A stretch of 64,000 nucleotides of DNA from Aliiroseovarius sediminilitoris (GTDB taxonomy: Bacteria; Pseudomonadota; Alphaproteobacteria; Rhodobacterales; Rhodobacteraceae). The stretch is from the NCBI RefSeq assembly GCF_900109955.1, contig NZ_FOJB01000001.1, forward strand, positions 2,232,001 through 2,296,000, in the 5' to 3' direction. The position numbers and the translations under genes were made by a program. This document shows, one piece after another, positions 37,225-47,392 of this stretch. The notes under the pieces are model-generated. The model was not told where the DNA came from. It made no database searches and saw only the letters and a program-made list of their open reading frames with translations. Every line of letters starts with the position of its first letter. Position 1 is the stretch's first letter.

Positions 37225-38373
37225 CTATGTCAACAAGATCAAAAGCGACCGGGAAGGTGTGCCTGTGACGGGAAGCCCGCGCGCGCGCTGGAACGCCTCG
37301 ATCGCTTGCACGGTCTTGGTGCCGATCACGCCATCGGCTTCCCCCACGTCAAACCCCGCGCGGGTCAGGCCGCGTTGCAGCGCCTTGCGATCATCCAGCG
37401 TCAGGCCGTTTTCATCCGGGCCGAACGTGCCGCGCAAAGCCGGGCCGCCCGCCAACCGATCCGACAAATGCCCCACACCGATGATATATTTCTGCGCGTT
37501 GTTGTATCGACCCAGCACGGTGTAGTTTTGGTAGACCTCGAACACCGGGCCATTCGCGCCGGCGGGGGTCACGACCTTCCCGCGTCCTGACGGTGCGCGC
37601 CCGGTAATTTCGTCCCCCCACCGCTGACCGGTTCGCCAGCCAGACCGACTGAGATAGGCTGCGGTTGAAGCCAGAGCATCCGTCGGATCATCCGACCAGA
37701 TATCCCTGCGACCATCGCCCCGAAAATCGACGGCATAAGCCAGATACGACGTGGGAATGAACTGGGTGTGACCCATTGCGCCCGCCCAGCTTCCGGTCAT
37801 GCGCTCGGGTGTTACATCGCCACGTTCCAGAATTTTCAGGGCGGCCATCAACTGCCCTTCGAAGAACTTGCCGCGTCTGCCGTCAAAAGCGAGCGTCGAC
37901 AGGGCCGAGATCACCGGCACGTCTCCGCGCCGTTCGCCATAACGGCTTTCCAGCCCCCAGACGGCCACGATCACCTCTTTCTCGACGCCATATTTCGCTT
38001 CGAGCTGAGACAGTAATCCGGCGTGACGCCGAAGCATATCGCGCCCTTTGGCTATGCGATCATCGGAAGCCGCGATGGCCATATAGTCTTCGAACGAGCG
38101 GACAAACTCTGTCTGGTTCCGATCACGCTCAACCACCCCGGGCAGATAGCCGACATTGCGAAAGGCACGGGTGATCGTGGCGCCACCGATACCGTTGGCC
38201 ATTGCGCGGGCCTTGGCCCCTTGAACCCACGTTTCGAACGCCGGGTTTGGCGTCGATCGTAAAGCTGACCCGGATGCAGGCCGTTGTGTCGACTGCGTCG
38301 CTGCGCCAGACTGACACCCGGCGAGGTAAAGACCCGCCAAGCCAAAAGTGAAGAAGCGTCGGGAATGGGTCAT
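37225..38373 (-). CDS. Lytic murein transglycosylase MltB-type lipoprotein with peptidoglycan-binding domain
   Basis: About 382 residues. The N-terminus is a lipoprotein signal (FTFGLAGLYLAGC). The catalytic SLT3 domain has the acid Glu in VAVWGLESRYGERRGDVPVISALSTLAFDGRRG near residue 150, then SWAGAMGHTQFIPTSYL. The C-terminal ~60 residues are a peptidoglycan-binding_1 domain (LTLDDRKALQRGLTRAGFDVGEADGVIGTKTVQAIEAFQRARGL). It cuts peptidoglycan at the MurNAc-GlcNAc bond in the periplasm. ATG 38373. Confidence 0.92.
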   Translation of the reverse strand: MTHSRRFFTFGLAGLYLAGCQSGAATQSTQRPASGSALRSTPNPAFETWVQGAKARAMANGIGGATITRAFRNVGYLPGVVERDRNQTEFVRSFEDYMAIAASDDRIAKGRDMLRRHAGLLSQLEAKYGVEKEVIVAVWGLESRYGERRGDVPVISALSTLAFDGRRGKFFEGQLMAALKILERGDVTPERMTGSWAGAMGHTQFIPTSYLAYAVDFRGDGRRDIWSDDPTDALASTAAYLSRSGWRTGQRWGDEITGRAPSGRGKVVTPAGANGPVFEVYQNYTVLGRYNNAQKYIIGVGHLSDRLAGGPALRGTFGPDENGLTLDDRKALQRGLTRAGFDVGEADGVIGTKTVQAIEAFQRARGLPVTGTPSRSLLILLT

Positions 38374-38470
38374 TGGACTGTCCTGCTCTTGTTTTGAACC
38401 AAGCTTATAGGGCTGCCAAGCGAAGGCAAGCACCGCTTTCGTGATGCGGCAAGAACGGCGGCAAGACGCG

Positions 38471-38497
38471 AAAAGGGGGCCGCTATCCGGCCCCCTT
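38471..38497 (-). terminator. Rho-independent terminator after ppk2
   Basis: AAGGGGGCCG (38473-38482) pairs with CGGCCCCCTT (38488-38497), followed on the minus strand by a T run, 24 bases after the ppk2 stop. Confidence 0.88.
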
Positions 38498-38521
38498 GGC
38501 TGTTCGGTCCAGATGTCCAGC

Positions 38522-39505
38522 TCAGCTGCTGCGCCGCTGATCCGGATGCAGGCTGGACCCCAAAATATGATCCGCCTTGTGAATCACCTGGCTTGCGTGA
38601 CCGACGATCAACGGGTCGGGCTCGCCCACCAACTCGTGATCCTTGTCGGGATAATCCAGCGTTGACAGGAAGTGTCGCATACATTCAAGCCGGGCACGTT
38701 TCTTGTCGTTTGACTTGATGATCGTCCACGGCGCATCCGCTGTGTGGGTATAGAAGAACATCGCCTCTTTCGCTTCAGTGTAGTCGTCCCATTTCGACAA
38801 GGACGCCACATCCACCGGGCTGAGCTTCCACCGCTTCAGGGGATCATCCTTGCGGCTGTCAAAGCGGCGTTTCTGTTCTGGCTGCGTGACCGAGAACCAA
38901 TATTTGTAAAGCTGGATGCCGGACCGTGTCAGCATCCGTTCAAATTCCGGCGTCTGGCGCATGAATTCAAGGTATTCGTTGGCGTTGCAAAACCCCATGA
39001 CCCGTTCCACACCGGCGCGATTATACCAAGAGCGGTCATAGAACACCATTTCACCCGAGGTTGGCAGGTGCGAAACATATCGCTGATAGAACCATTCCCC
39101 GCGCTCTTTATCTGTTGGCTTGTTCAGCGCGACCACGCGCGCTTCGCGAGGGTTCAAATGCTCCATGAACCGCTTGATCGTTCCACCTTTGCCCGCCGCG
39201 TCACGCCCTTCGAACAGCAGCACGAATTTCTGACCGGTCTCACCGACCCAACGCTGCACTTTCAGCAACTCCGCCTGCATCTTCGCTTTGGTCGCTTCGT
39301 ATTCCCGACGTCCCAGTTTGACCCTGTAGGGATACTTGCCGTTCTCAAACGTCTGACGGATCTTGTCTTCGGTTACGGTCGGAAAACCGCTCTTGCCATT
39401 GCGCACTTCTGTCGCAGGTTCCACAGGTGTCCCTGCGGACGGCTGAGCGTTACTGCTCGTAGACTTCGGGGGGGTTTTCGATACAGGGGTTTGCCTTGCT
39501 GTCAT
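38522..39505 (-). CDS. ppk2: Polyphosphate kinase 2
   Basis: 327 residues. PPK2 class I enzymes use polyphosphate to phosphorylate ADP or GDP. Walker A is FEGRDAAGKGGTIKRFMEHLNPR near residue 100, the lid contains YQRYVSHLPTSGEMVFYDRSWYNRAGVERVMGF, a Walker B Asp follows, and RFDSRKDDPLKRWKLSPVD is typical of the family. A ~55-residue low-complexity N-terminus (Pro/Ser/Thr) precedes it. ATG 39505 follows AAGGAG. It ends at a strong terminator. Confidence 0.95.
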   Translation of the reverse strand: MTARQTPVSKTPPKSTSSNAQPSAGTPVEPATEVRNGKSGFPTVTEDKIRQTFENGKYPYRVKLGRREYEATKAKMQAELLKVQRWVGETGQKFVLLFEGRDAAGKGGTIKRFMEHLNPREARVVALNKPTDKERGEWFYQRYVSHLPTSGEMVFYDRSWYNRAGVERVMGFCNANEYLEFMRQTPEFERMLTRSGIQLYKYWFSVTQPEQKRRFDSRKDDPLKRWKLSPVDVASLSKWDDYTEAKEAMFFYTHTADAPWTIIKSNDKKRARLECMRHFLSTLDYPDKDHELVGEPDPLIVGHASQVIHKADHILGSSLHPDQRRSS

Positions 39506-39600
39506 ACGCCAATCTCCTTTTCGGGGTCCGGGAGATTGGTAGCACGTCACCGCGCCAAACGCTTTGATCCGAATCAACGGAATTCGCGGTTTCTCATAGA

Positions 39601-39628
39601 GAAAGGCCCGCGACGACGCGAGCCTTTC
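39601..39628 (-). terminator. Terminator after the beta-helix gene
   Basis: GAAAGGC (39601-39607) pairs with GCCTTTC (39622-39628), with extra pairing of the inner CGCG segments. It lies 20 bases after the stop of the minus-strand gene at 39649. Confidence 0.7.
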
Positions 39629-39648
39629 CAGATTAAATGTCCGTTATC

Positions 39649-41940
39649 CTATACCGGACGATCGACACGCATGGTCACATGGGCCGTGCCCCGCACAGCG
39701 CGCGACCATTTCAGTTGCACCTGCTTGAAAGTCGCCCCCTGGTTCACCAGCACATGCGGATTGTCCCAAACCTGATTGTTCGACACATCGCGCAAATCCC
39801 CCTCAATCGTAACGCTGGGCACCGTGCGTGCATTGCCCCCAAACGGGAAATAGGCGGACCCGTCCATCGTCCAGGTCGCGGCGGCAGTGTTCTGGTTAAA
39901 CTCCAACGTCACAGGGGACACGGTCGCTTGCGTCACACCCGTGAAGGCGTTGTTCTCGAACGTCACGTCCTTCATGCTCCAGTAATCCAGACCCGCATGG
40001 GTGGTCGAAACACCTTCAACCCGATCAATCGCCCCGGACAGTGTTCGGAATGTATTGTTGGTCACATGCAGGCCTGAGACATAGTGCCCGTCGCCGAAGG
40101 GTTTGATCAGGATCCACTTGAACCACGAGGCGACATCATTAGCGGTAAAGATGTTGCCAGTGATCGTCATTCCGCCGAACGAGTATTCAGACCCGTGGTC
40201 GGGAAAAGCGTCGTGTTCATTGTTCCATTCGACAAAGCAATTATCGACATAATTACCATTCAGAACAGTCTTGTTGTTCTCGTAGGTGAACACCATACCT
40301 GCAACGCGCGGACCGTCTGTGACCTCGTCGCCCTGAAACAGGTGATTGCCCTGAATGATGTGCCCCGATCCATGCAGCACCATCGAGGTGCCCATTCGCT
40401 GGAACCGATTGTCGCGAATCTTCGCATCATTGGCGTTCACGTTGAACGCGACGGATTGGCGGGTGGTGGCGGGATCGTTCTGTTCGGACGACACGAACTG
40501 GCACCGATCAAGGTGCAAATCCTGACACCCACGCCCGATCGAACTGATGCCGCGATTCTTGGGCTTGATGAAGAAACAATCCTGAAAGACGAAGTTTTCA
40601 CCGTCCCGCGGCAGCAGCACCGCCGAGGCGTGGGAATTGCACTGAAATTCAACCTCGGTCAGGTTCATGCGGTTCACCTGTGCAAATCCACTGAAATCCA
40701 GCACGTATTTATGCCGGGTGAACGTATAGGTCTGGTTGGCGGCCGGTCCCCAAAGCGGTTGGCTCAACTCAACTTCGGATGCACCGATATTCACCTCTTT
40801 GACATAGACCTCGCGCCCCACGCCCGCACCTGTCACGACCGATCCCGCCTGAATCGCCGCAATATTGGCGACATTGGTCAGTTTGTAGGGGTTGGCGGGG
40901 TTGTATTTGGCCGCCGAACTGGTGCTTTCGCTGTCCCAGGCTGACCCACCAATCACATAGAACTGGCCATTTTTGATCACACGCCGGATCAGGAACGTGT
41001 CACCTGCTTCATATGCCGCCTGCATGTCAATCGGCGCGGTCACATCAACGCGCCGACCGCACATGTCCAGAATCTCATGGTCCGCATAGTGCAGCAGCGC
41101 CTGAAAGGCCTTGCGAAACCCCAATTCCTCGTCTCCGAAAGCGTCAATATAGGTGGGAAGATCGAAATTGCGGGTCAGCGACAGATAAACATCATCGGCC
41201 ATTGTCACCGTGCCTTCAAACCGGATGTCGGCGTGAAGCGTCAGGTTTGATCCGATGCGAAAACTGCCGTCCGGCACCAACACCGTGCGCCCGTTGGCCG
41301 CCGCATCGGCAGCTTCAAAGGCGGGTTTGTCATCGGTAAGACCATCGCCCGCAGCACCGAAATCGCGCACGTCAACCCAATCCATCATGTCGCGCAGATA
41401 GGCCCCGGTCACATCCTCGACCACCAGGTCGTCAATCCGCACCACGCCGCCGTTTGACCCGATCAGATCAAGCCCGACATGGGCATAGGCCACATCGCCC
41501 CCCCAAATGATATCGACACCGTTGCGGCTGCCTGATCCGATGATGGCTGACACTTCGACAACTTCGCCATATGTGCTCAACGCTGTCACCGGTCCAGTTT
41601 CCAGATTGCCCACGGCATATGACCCACCAGATTGCGCAGGCCATGCCGCCACGCGTATCGACGGCAACGGACCAGAGATCGCCTTTACCTTTGCAGACAC
41701 CCGCAGATAGCAGCCTTGCTCATAGGGTGTCTGCCCCATATAGCGCAGCTTTTGAGTGGTCTCGTTTTTCAGAAGCTCCAGACACCCATCGAAATCCTGA
41801 TCCGCCGGAACCAAGGCAGCATTGCCCGCGCCTGCATATGTCTGCGAACCCGGTGTCCCGTCCTCGTTCGACCAGACCGTCAATCCATCTTCGAATGCGG
41901 GGGGCATGAAAACCACCCCATCGGTAAGTGCCTTGTTCAT
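39649..41940 (-). CDS. Glycosyl hydrolase 28-related right-handed beta-helix protein (spike-like)
   Basis: 763 residues. The N-terminal ~190 residues form a beta-sandwich-like head without a signal peptide (MNKALTDGVVFMPPAFEDGL). Then VDVRDFGAAGDGLTDDKPAFEAADAAA is the canonical start of a pectate-lyase-3 beta-helix. Many short repeats follow (DCFFIKPKNRGISSIG, NRFQRMGTSMVLHGSGHIIQGNHLFQGD, NGNYVDNCFVEW), and the end is a beta domain. Such proteins are tailspike-like or cell-surface carbohydrate-binding enzymes. In Rhodobacterales a related protein may be the gene transfer agent head spike (GhsB); that link is inference. It is solitary, with its own terminator. Confidence 0.8.
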   Translation of the reverse strand: MNKALTDGVVFMPPAFEDGLTVWSNEDGTPGSQTYAGAGNAALVPADQDFDGCLELLKNETTQKLRYMGQTPYEQGCYLRVSAKVKAISGPLPSIRVAAWPAQSGGSYAVGNLETGPVTALSTYGEVVEVSAIIGSGSRNGVDIIWGGDVAYAHVGLDLIGSNGGVVRIDDLVVEDVTGAYLRDMMDWVDVRDFGAAGDGLTDDKPAFEAADAAANGRTVLVPDGSFRIGSNLTLHADIRFEGTVTMADDVYLSLTRNFDLPTYIDAFGDEELGFRKAFQALLHYADHEILDMCGRRVDVTAPIDMQAAYEAGDTFLIRRVIKNGQFYVIGGSAWDSESTSSAAKYNPANPYKLTNVANIAAIQAGSVVTGAGVGREVYVKEVNIGASEVELSQPLWGPAANQTYTFTRHKYVLDFSGFAQVNRMNLTEVEFQCNSHASAVLLPRDGENFVFQDCFFIKPKNRGISSIGRGCQDLHLDRCQFVSSEQNDPATTRQSVAFNVNANDAKIRDNRFQRMGTSMVLHGSGHIIQGNHLFQGDEVTDGPRVAGMVFTYENNKTVLNGNYVDNCFVEWNNEHDAFPDHGSEYSFGGMTITGNIFTANDVASWFKWILIKPFGDGHYVSGLHVTNNTFRTLSGAIDRVEGVSTTHAGLDYWSMKDVTFENNAFTGVTQATVSPVTLEFNQNTAAATWTMDGSAYFPFGGNARTVPSVTIEGDLRDVSNNQVWDNPHVLVNQGATFKQVQLKWSRAVRGTAHVTMRVDRPV

Positions 41941-42155
41941 TGATTTCCCTTTCAGGTCCAGACATGCAAACCCCTTCGGCCATGCGTCATGATCGCATGC
42001 ACCATTGCGTCAGGCGCGACGGGGCAGAAAACGCCGAAAGAGCTATCAACCAGCAGTTAACGAAACAGAACAGCAGCGTGCGCTGTTTTGGTTGCGCAAC
42101 GCAAAACGGCGCACCGATCAGGCGCGCCGCTTGAAGGTTTCGAATCTGAAAAACC

Positions 42156-43802
42156 CTACTTCATCAACTCACCCGCAAGCCCCTGATCAATCAAGGTTGC
42201 AGTTTCTTCCGCGCCGTAAAGGGCTGCAAAACTGCCAAACCGAGGGCCTTGGCTTGCCCCCAGCAACACCTCGTACAGCGCCTTGAACCAGTCGCGCAGA
42301 TTTTCGAACCCGTGCAGCTTGCCGACAGCAAAGACAATGGATTGCAGAAACTCTTCCGAGGTGAAGTCAACATCGGGCGCAGGATCGTCATTGCCCATCT
42401 GGGCATTCTTGCGGGCAATCACATCCAGCGCGGTCTGTCCATCGCGGAAAGCTGCGGCCAGTTCCTCCATTGCGACGCGTTCCTGATCGGTTGGCGTGCG
42501 GAAAGTCCGCGCCGGGGCCACGAAATCCTGGAAGTATTTCACGGCGTAACCGGCGGCAGCGTCCAGATCGGGATGTGTTTCCGCGGACGCGTCTGGCGCA
42601 TATCGCTTGATAAAGCCCCACAACTGATCCTTGTCATCCGCCGATGCAACCGACGCGAGGTTCAGCAGCATCGAGAACGAAACAACCATGTTGGATTGCG
42701 GCACGTCGCCGCCATGGATGTGCCAAACGGGGTTGTTCAACTGCCCCTTCAGGTCTTGCTGGTGATAGGCGTTCAGTTGCTGGTGATATTCATCCATTGC
42801 CTTGGGAATCACGTCAAAATGCATCCGCTTCGCCGTTTTCGGCTTGAGATACATGAAATACGCAAGACTCTCGGTCGAGGCATAGGTCAGCCATTCGTCG
42901 ATTGACACGCCATTGCCGCTTGTCTTTGAAATCTTCTGACCGCTCTCATCCAGAAACAGCTCATAGGTGAAATGCTCGGGCGCTGGCCAGCCAAGGATCC
43001 GGCAAATCTTGTCATAGATCGGCGTGTTGGTGCTGTGATCCTTGCCATACATCTCGAAATCAACTTCCAGCGCGGCCCAACGCGCGCCGAAATCAGGTTT
43101 CCATTGCAACTTCACATTGCCGCCAGTCACCGGCAGCGTCCATTCGCGCCCGTCTTCGTCATCGAAGGTGATCGTGTGATCGCTCGCGTTGACCTCCTTC
43201 ATCGGCACATACAGCACCCGCCCCGTTTCCGGGTGTATTGGCAGGAAAATGGAATAGGTCTGACGGCGTTCTTCACGCAGGGATTTCAGCATCACCTCCA
43301 TGATCTCGTCGTATTTCTCGACCGCCCGCTTCAACACCTCGTCAAACTGGCCAGAGCCATAGAAATCCGTGGCCGAATAGAACTCGTACTCAAAGCCGAA
43401 GGTGTCAAGGAACCGGCGCAGCATGGCGTTGTTGTGATGGCCAAAGCTCTCATACTCGCCAAACGGATCGGGGACTGAGGTCAGCGGTTTTTGCAGATGC
43501 GCCTGCAACCCGTCTGCATTGGGCACATTGCCGGGAATTTTGCGCATCCCATCCAGATCGTCAGAGAAGCAGATCAGCTTGGTAGGGATGTCGGAAATCA
43601 CCTCGAATGCTCGCTGGATCATGGTGGTTCGCGCGACCTCGCCAAAGGTGCCGATATGGGGCAGACCGGACGGCCCGTAACCCGTTTCGAACAGCACAAA
43701 CCCCTTCTTGGGCGGCGCCTTCTGATAGCGTTTGAGCACCCGGCGCGCCTCTTCAAAGGGCCAGGCTTTCGAACTCATCGCGGCGTCTCGCATCTCGGAC
43801 AT
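42156..43802 (-). CDS. lysK: Class I lysyl-tRNA synthetase
   Basis: 548 residues. This is the class I LysRS found in archaea and alphaproteobacteria, unrelated to the class II enzyme LysS. The Rossmann fold has [15 protein letters not shown] (HIGH equivalent) near residue 45, and the KMSKS loop appears as [14 protein letters not shown] near residue 285. The C-terminal half carries the helix-bundle anticodon domain. ATG 43802 follows AAGG. A second Met 8 codons later could also be used. Confidence 0.95.
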   Translation of the reverse strand: MSEMRDAAMSSKAWPFEEARRVLKRYQKAPPKKGFVLFETGYGPSGLPHIGTFGEVARTTMIQRAFEVISDIPTKLICFSDDLDGMRKIPGNVPNADGLQAHLQKPLTSVPDPFGEYESFGHHNNAMLRRFLDTFGFEYEFYSATDFYGSGQFDEVLKRAVEKYDEIMEVMLKSLREERRQTYSIFLPIHPETGRVLYVPMKEVNASDHTITFDDEDGREWTLPVTGGNVKLQWKPDFGARWAALEVDFEMYGKDHSTNTPIYDKICRILGWPAPEHFTYELFLDESGQKISKTSGNGVSIDEWLTYASTESLAYFMYLKPKTAKRMHFDVIPKAMDEYHQQLNAYHQQDLKGQLNNPVWHIHGGDVPQSNMVVSFSMLLNLASVASADDKDQLWGFIKRYAPDASAETHPDLDAAAGYAVKYFQDFVAPARTFRTPTDQERVAMEELAAAFRDGQTALDVIARKNAQMGNDDPAPDVDFTSEEFLQSIVFAVGKLHGFENLRDWFKALYEVLLGASQGPRFGSFAALYGAEETATLIDQGLAGELMK

Positions 43803-43923
43803 GTGCTTTTTCCTTATGTGGCGCGGACATCCGGTCTGCGCTGCTTTGTCGCTAGGTGTTCTCCCTATTGCGATGGGCGCGCCGGGTCAATATTCTGCAC
43901 CGCAACAGACAGGAGCATGTCCA

Positions 43924-44346
43924 TTGCAACAGACCCCCCATTCCATGACCGCCGAAGACAGCCTGATCGCTGTAATGGTCGCCGTATCGGCGTCGGACGA
44001 AAAGATCACTTCAGCCGAGTTGGTCACGATCGAAAGCATCGTGAACCATTTGCCGGTGTTTGCGAAATACGATCCGGATCGCATCAAGACCGTATCGCAG
44101 ACGGTGTTTGACCTGTTCGGGGTTGAAGATGGTTTGGACGCCCTGTTCGGGCTTGTTCGGGAAAACCTGCCTGAACCTCTTTGGGAAACCGCCTACGCGC
44201 TGGCCTGCGACGTGGCTGCGGCGGACGGCGAACTTCAGGGTCCCGAACTGCGCATACTGGAAGAAATACGTTACGAACTGAACATCGAGCGTTTGCACGC
44301 AGCGGCCATTGAACGTGGCGCCCGCGCACGGCATATGACACTCTGA
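43924..44346 (+). CDS. TerB-like (tellurite-resistance-type) protein
   Basis: About 140 residues of the TerB fold: ASDEKITSAELVTIESIV gives the Asp/Glu helix, DVAAADGELQGPELRILEEIRYEL the second copy. TTG 43924 is preferred as the start because AGGAG lies 8 bases upstream; the first ATG (43945) has no ribosome binding site. TerB members bind divalent metal ions in stress systems, but the other ter genes are missing here, so the role is open. Confidence 0.75.
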   Translation: MQQTPHSMTAEDSLIAVMVAVSASDEKITSAELVTIESIVNHLPVFAKYDPDRIKTVSQTVFDLFGVEDGLDALFGLVRENLPEPLWETAYALACDVAAADGELQGPELRILEEIRYELNIERLHAAAIERGARARHMTL

Positions 44347-44427
44347 ACAGCCGATCTGAGCGGTGTCTCGTGTCCGAGTCGCACCCGTTCTCGCTCTGAA
44401 CCAACTCGCCGTCCTGAAAGGATCGAA

Positions 44428-45126
44428 ATGCTCGACCAGTTCGACATCACCAATCGCTGGCCTGCGAAGGACTCCAGCGTCATTCAACTTTATTCGCAGA
44501 CAACTCCGAATGGCATCAAGGCTTCAGCCATGCTGGAAGAAACCGGACTTCCCTATGAAGCGCATTTGGTCAGGTTTGAAACCGAAGATCAGTTTACGCC
44601 AGAGTTTCTGTCGTTGAACCCCAACAACAAGATCCCGGCGATCATCGACCCCAACGGACCGGACGGCAAACCCCTGCCGTTGTGGGAAAGTGGTGCAATC
44701 CTTATTTATCTGGCTGAAAAGTCGGGAAAACTTCTTCCAACGGACATGGCAAAGCGCACAGAAGTGCTTCAGTGGCTGATGTGGCAAATGGGCGGTTTCG
44801 GGCCGATGCTTGGGCAGTTTGGCTTTTTCTATGCGTATGGCGGCAAAGAGATCGAAGACCCCCGCCCGCTGGACCGATATAGAACCGAAGCGAAACGCCT
44901 GTTATCCGTTCTGGACAATCGTCTTGAAGGCCGCTCAGTCGTTGCAGGCGACGACTATTCGATTGCCGATATTGCAATCTGGCCTTGGGTGCGCACATTG
45001 TTTACCAGCTACAAAGCCGCCGACGCTTTGGGGCTTGAGCATTATGCGAATGTTTTGCGCTGGCATACGGACTGTGCTGACCGCCCGGCCTCGCAAGCAG
45101 CCATCAATATCCCACCACGTCCTTAG
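44428..45126 (+). CDS. Glutathione S-transferase family protein (YghU/YfcG-like)
   Basis: 232 residues, N-terminal thioredoxin-like domain with VIQLYSQTTPNGIKASAMLEETGLPYE (Thr-rich glutathione site of the nu class), PNNKIPAIIDPNG and LWESGAILIYLAEKSG. The C-terminal helical domain has DYSIADIAIWPWVRTL. Nu-class enzymes reduce disulfides or peroxides with two glutathiones. ATG 44428 follows AAAGGA. The gene stands alone, with a hairpin after its stop. Confidence 0.9.
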   Translation: MLDQFDITNRWPAKDSSVIQLYSQTTPNGIKASAMLEETGLPYEAHLVRFETEDQFTPEFLSLNPNNKIPAIIDPNGPDGKPLPLWESGAILIYLAEKSGKLLPTDMAKRTEVLQWLMWQMGGFGPMLGQFGFFYAYGGKEIEDPRPLDRYRTEAKRLLSVLDNRLEGRSVVAGDDYSIADIAIWPWVRTLFTSYKAADALGLEHYANVLRWHTDCADRPASQAAINIPPRP

Positions 45127-45151
45127 AATCTGTCGTAACTCTGTTATCGCC

Positions 45152-45172
45152 AAGGGGGCGATCCGCCCCCTT
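45152..45172. terminator. Hairpin between the GST gene and dacB
   Basis: AAGGGGGCG (45152-45160) pairs with CGCCCCCTT (45164-45172) over a 3-base loop. There is no clear T run in either direction, and it overlaps the dacB stop, so it is a weak shared terminator candidate. Confidence 0.45.
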
Positions 45173-46661
45173 AGGTGCCATATTCCAATGCCCAGCGCGA
45201 CAAGAGTTGATGCTGCAAGACACGCGATCGCCGGCTCCATCCTTTAGCCCCTTTGGGTCGTTCGCGTTCTGCCTTGGGGATCGCCGCGCGCCGCTCCATA
45301 TCCGCGGTAAAGATCGCAAAGATCAGCGGTCTTCCGTCAGGGGCGGTCAGGTATCCCGCCAGCGTGCTGACAAAGTTCAGCGTGCCGGTTTTCGCTTTGA
45401 TGGAATAGGCTGCGTCATTGATCGGGCGCCCCATCTCGTCCAATGGTGTCACATCCTTCATCAACTCTCGCAGATAACCATTCGGTCCAGCGCTTGCCAG
45501 GGCTTTCACCATATCATTTGCGGACACACGCGACTGATCGCTCAGCCCGCTATGGTCTTGAAAGAATGCACGCCTCGCCCCAAGCTCTGAGTTCATCCAA
45601 TCGGCCATAGCCGCACCTGATTCCATCAGACTGCCCGGCACGCTGCCGCGCGACGCACTGGCAGATAGCCCGATCAACTCGGCGGTCAGGTTGGTTGAGT
45701 ATTTCAACATCCCCTGCGCCACGTCCCTGAGCGGTCGCGAGCGATGCGAGGCCAGAATCGTCCCCTCCAGCCTGTCAGATCGCGCTTTCGGGCTTGGCAG
45801 TCGGATGCCTTCGCCGCGGGCCAAAATCTGAAAAACTTCGCCCGTATAGATGTCTGGGCGACGCACAGGGAGCCACCGCGATCCACCCTTCCCCAGCGCC
45901 CCGCGCGCCACCGTCCAATAGTCGATGCCCTTGGCATCTTCATAGGTATAGATCGGGACTTTGCGGTCAATGATCTGCATCTGCGCCATTTTCACGGCCG
46001 GACGTAACTGATCGGATCGCGCCTCCATGGACACATCGAAATCCTCACCTGCGCGTTTCCATTCGAAATGCACACGGTTGTAATTCAGGTTCAAGCCCGA
46101 AACGGCGGGGTTGTATCCCAGATGATCCGGTTGCCCCGGATCAATCATCCTTTGATAGGGTAGTCCGTGGCCATCAACGATGAAATCACCCTTGATCGTC
46201 ATGACATTTTTCTGCTTCAGCGACTTCACCAACGCCGCCAGTGCATTGGTATCCAGCGTCGGATCACCGCCGCCAACCAAGACAAGATCACCTTGCACGA
46301 CTCCAGCCTCAACCGGGCCGGTGGCAATCACCCGCGTCTCAAAGCTGTGTTCAAGACCCAGCGACGAGATACCGTAAACTGCGGTGATTGCCTTCGCGAC
46401 ACTTGCAGGGGGCAAAGGCAATACCGGGCTGTGCGCTTCAAGGATCAAGCCTGTCTTGGCTTCAGCCACCACAAAGCCGATCTTGCCCCCAAGATTTGCA
46501 TCGGCGATCAGCGCATCCGCCGACGGGATCAGCCGTTCTGAGAAATCGAGGAGCTTGGGGGCTGGCCGGATCGAACGTTCGGGGGCGTTTGCAAAGACAG
46601 GGCTGGCCAGACTTGCGCCCAGCCCTCCCAATAATGCACGCCTCGAAATTGCTTTGACCAT
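45171..46661 (-). CDS. dacB: D-alanyl-D-alanine carboxypeptidase/endopeptidase (PBP4/DacB)
   Basis: 496 residues of the S13 family, which trims peptidoglycan peptides in the periplasm. A signal peptide is visible (RRALLGGLGASLASPVFA), then the SxxK motif S87-V-A-K90 in PPASVAKAITAVYG, a second motif SxN in YSTNLTAEL, and the KTG motif in IKAKTGTLNFVSTLAGYL near the end. ATG 46661. nadD lies upstream on the same strand across a 95-base gap that contains a 9-base inverted repeat (46681-46689 with 46708-46716), so the two may be separate units. Confidence 0.93.
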   Translation of the reverse strand: MVKAISRRALLGGLGASLASPVFANAPERSIRPAPKLLDFSERLIPSADALIADANLGGKIGFVVAEAKTGLILEAHSPVLPLPPASVAKAITAVYGISSLGLEHSFETRVIATGPVEAGVVQGDLVLVGGGDPTLDTNALAALVKSLKQKNVMTIKGDFIVDGHGLPYQRMIDPGQPDHLGYNPAVSGLNLNYNRVHFEWKRAGEDFDVSMEARSDQLRPAVKMAQMQIIDRKVPIYTYEDAKGIDYWTVARGALGKGGSRWLPVRRPDIYTGEVFQILARGEGIRLPSPKARSDRLEGTILASHRSRPLRDVAQGMLKYSTNLTAELIGLSASASRGSVPGSLMESGAAMADWMNSELGARRAFFQDHSGLSDQSRVSANDMVKALASAGPNGYLRELMKDVTPLDEMGRPINDAAYSIKAKTGTLNFVSTLAGYLTAPDGRPLIFAIFTADMERRAAIPKAERERPKGAKGWSRRSRVLQHQLLSRWALEYGT

Positions 46662-46756
46662 AGGCGAATTAAATCGCGTGGGCGATCACAGGGCAACCCG
46701 ATTTATCGTGATCGCCGATTCGGGGCGACAGTCTCTCAACCGTGAAACGTGCCGCG

Positions 46757-47353
46757 TCACCAATCGCCACGCGCACGGATTTGCGATGATGAGATGTCGA
46801 CCATCGGCACGTTGATCAGGGACCATGCAGGTGCCTCGGCCCAAGCCAGACACCGCGCCAATCGCCCTGGTATTTTTGCGTGCTCAAACCGTTTGGCCGC
46901 GGGCGATGTTCGTGCAGCCACCCGGTCGCCTGGCCGGGCGATCACGCCGATGGGTACATTGGCCATGATCCACTCCCAACGCTCCCACCGATGAAAGGTC
47001 GCGAGATTGTCTGCCCCCATCAGCCAGACAAATCGAACGCCCGGATACATATGTTGCAACGTTTGCAGTGTTTCAGCGGTATAGCGCGTTTGGGTGTGGC
47101 GTTCGATATCTGTTACCTCGACACGTGGATGCTGCATGACGAGGCGTGCGCGCTCCAACCGCGACGCGATGGGTGCTGGCCCGTTCTTCTTAAGCGGATT
47201 GCCAGGCGTCACCAGCCACCAGACCCGATCCAGTCCAAAACGTTTCAACGCCTCGCGCGTGATATGGGCATGACCACGATGGGCCGGATCGAAAGACCCG
47301 CCCAGCAGACCGATGACCTGACCAGGTCGCGCATATGGCAAATCGTAACGCAT
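46757..47353 (-). CDS. nadD: Nicotinate-nucleotide adenylyltransferase
   Basis: 198 residues. NadD makes nicotinate adenine dinucleotide from nicotinate mononucleotide and ATP in NAD synthesis. [22 protein letters not shown] near residue 15 holds the HxGH motif, [12 protein letters not shown] is the substrate strand, [16 protein letters not shown] the Asp/Trp region, and [14 protein letters not shown] the C-terminal ISSTxIR motif. ATG 47353 is favoured over a TTG at 47380. Confidence 0.94.
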   Translation of the reverse strand: MRYDLPYARPGQVIGLLGGSFDPAHRGHAHITREALKRFGLDRVWWLVTPGNPLKKNGPAPIASRLERARLVMQHPRVEVTDIERHTQTRYTAETLQTLQHMYPGVRFVWLMGADNLATFHRWERWEWIMANVPIGVIARPGDRVAARTSPAAKRFEHAKIPGRLARCLAWAEAPAWSLINVPMVDISSSQIRARGDW

Positions 47354-47392
47354 AAGAATGCCTGTATTCGTCGCAACCAAAACGATGCGCCC

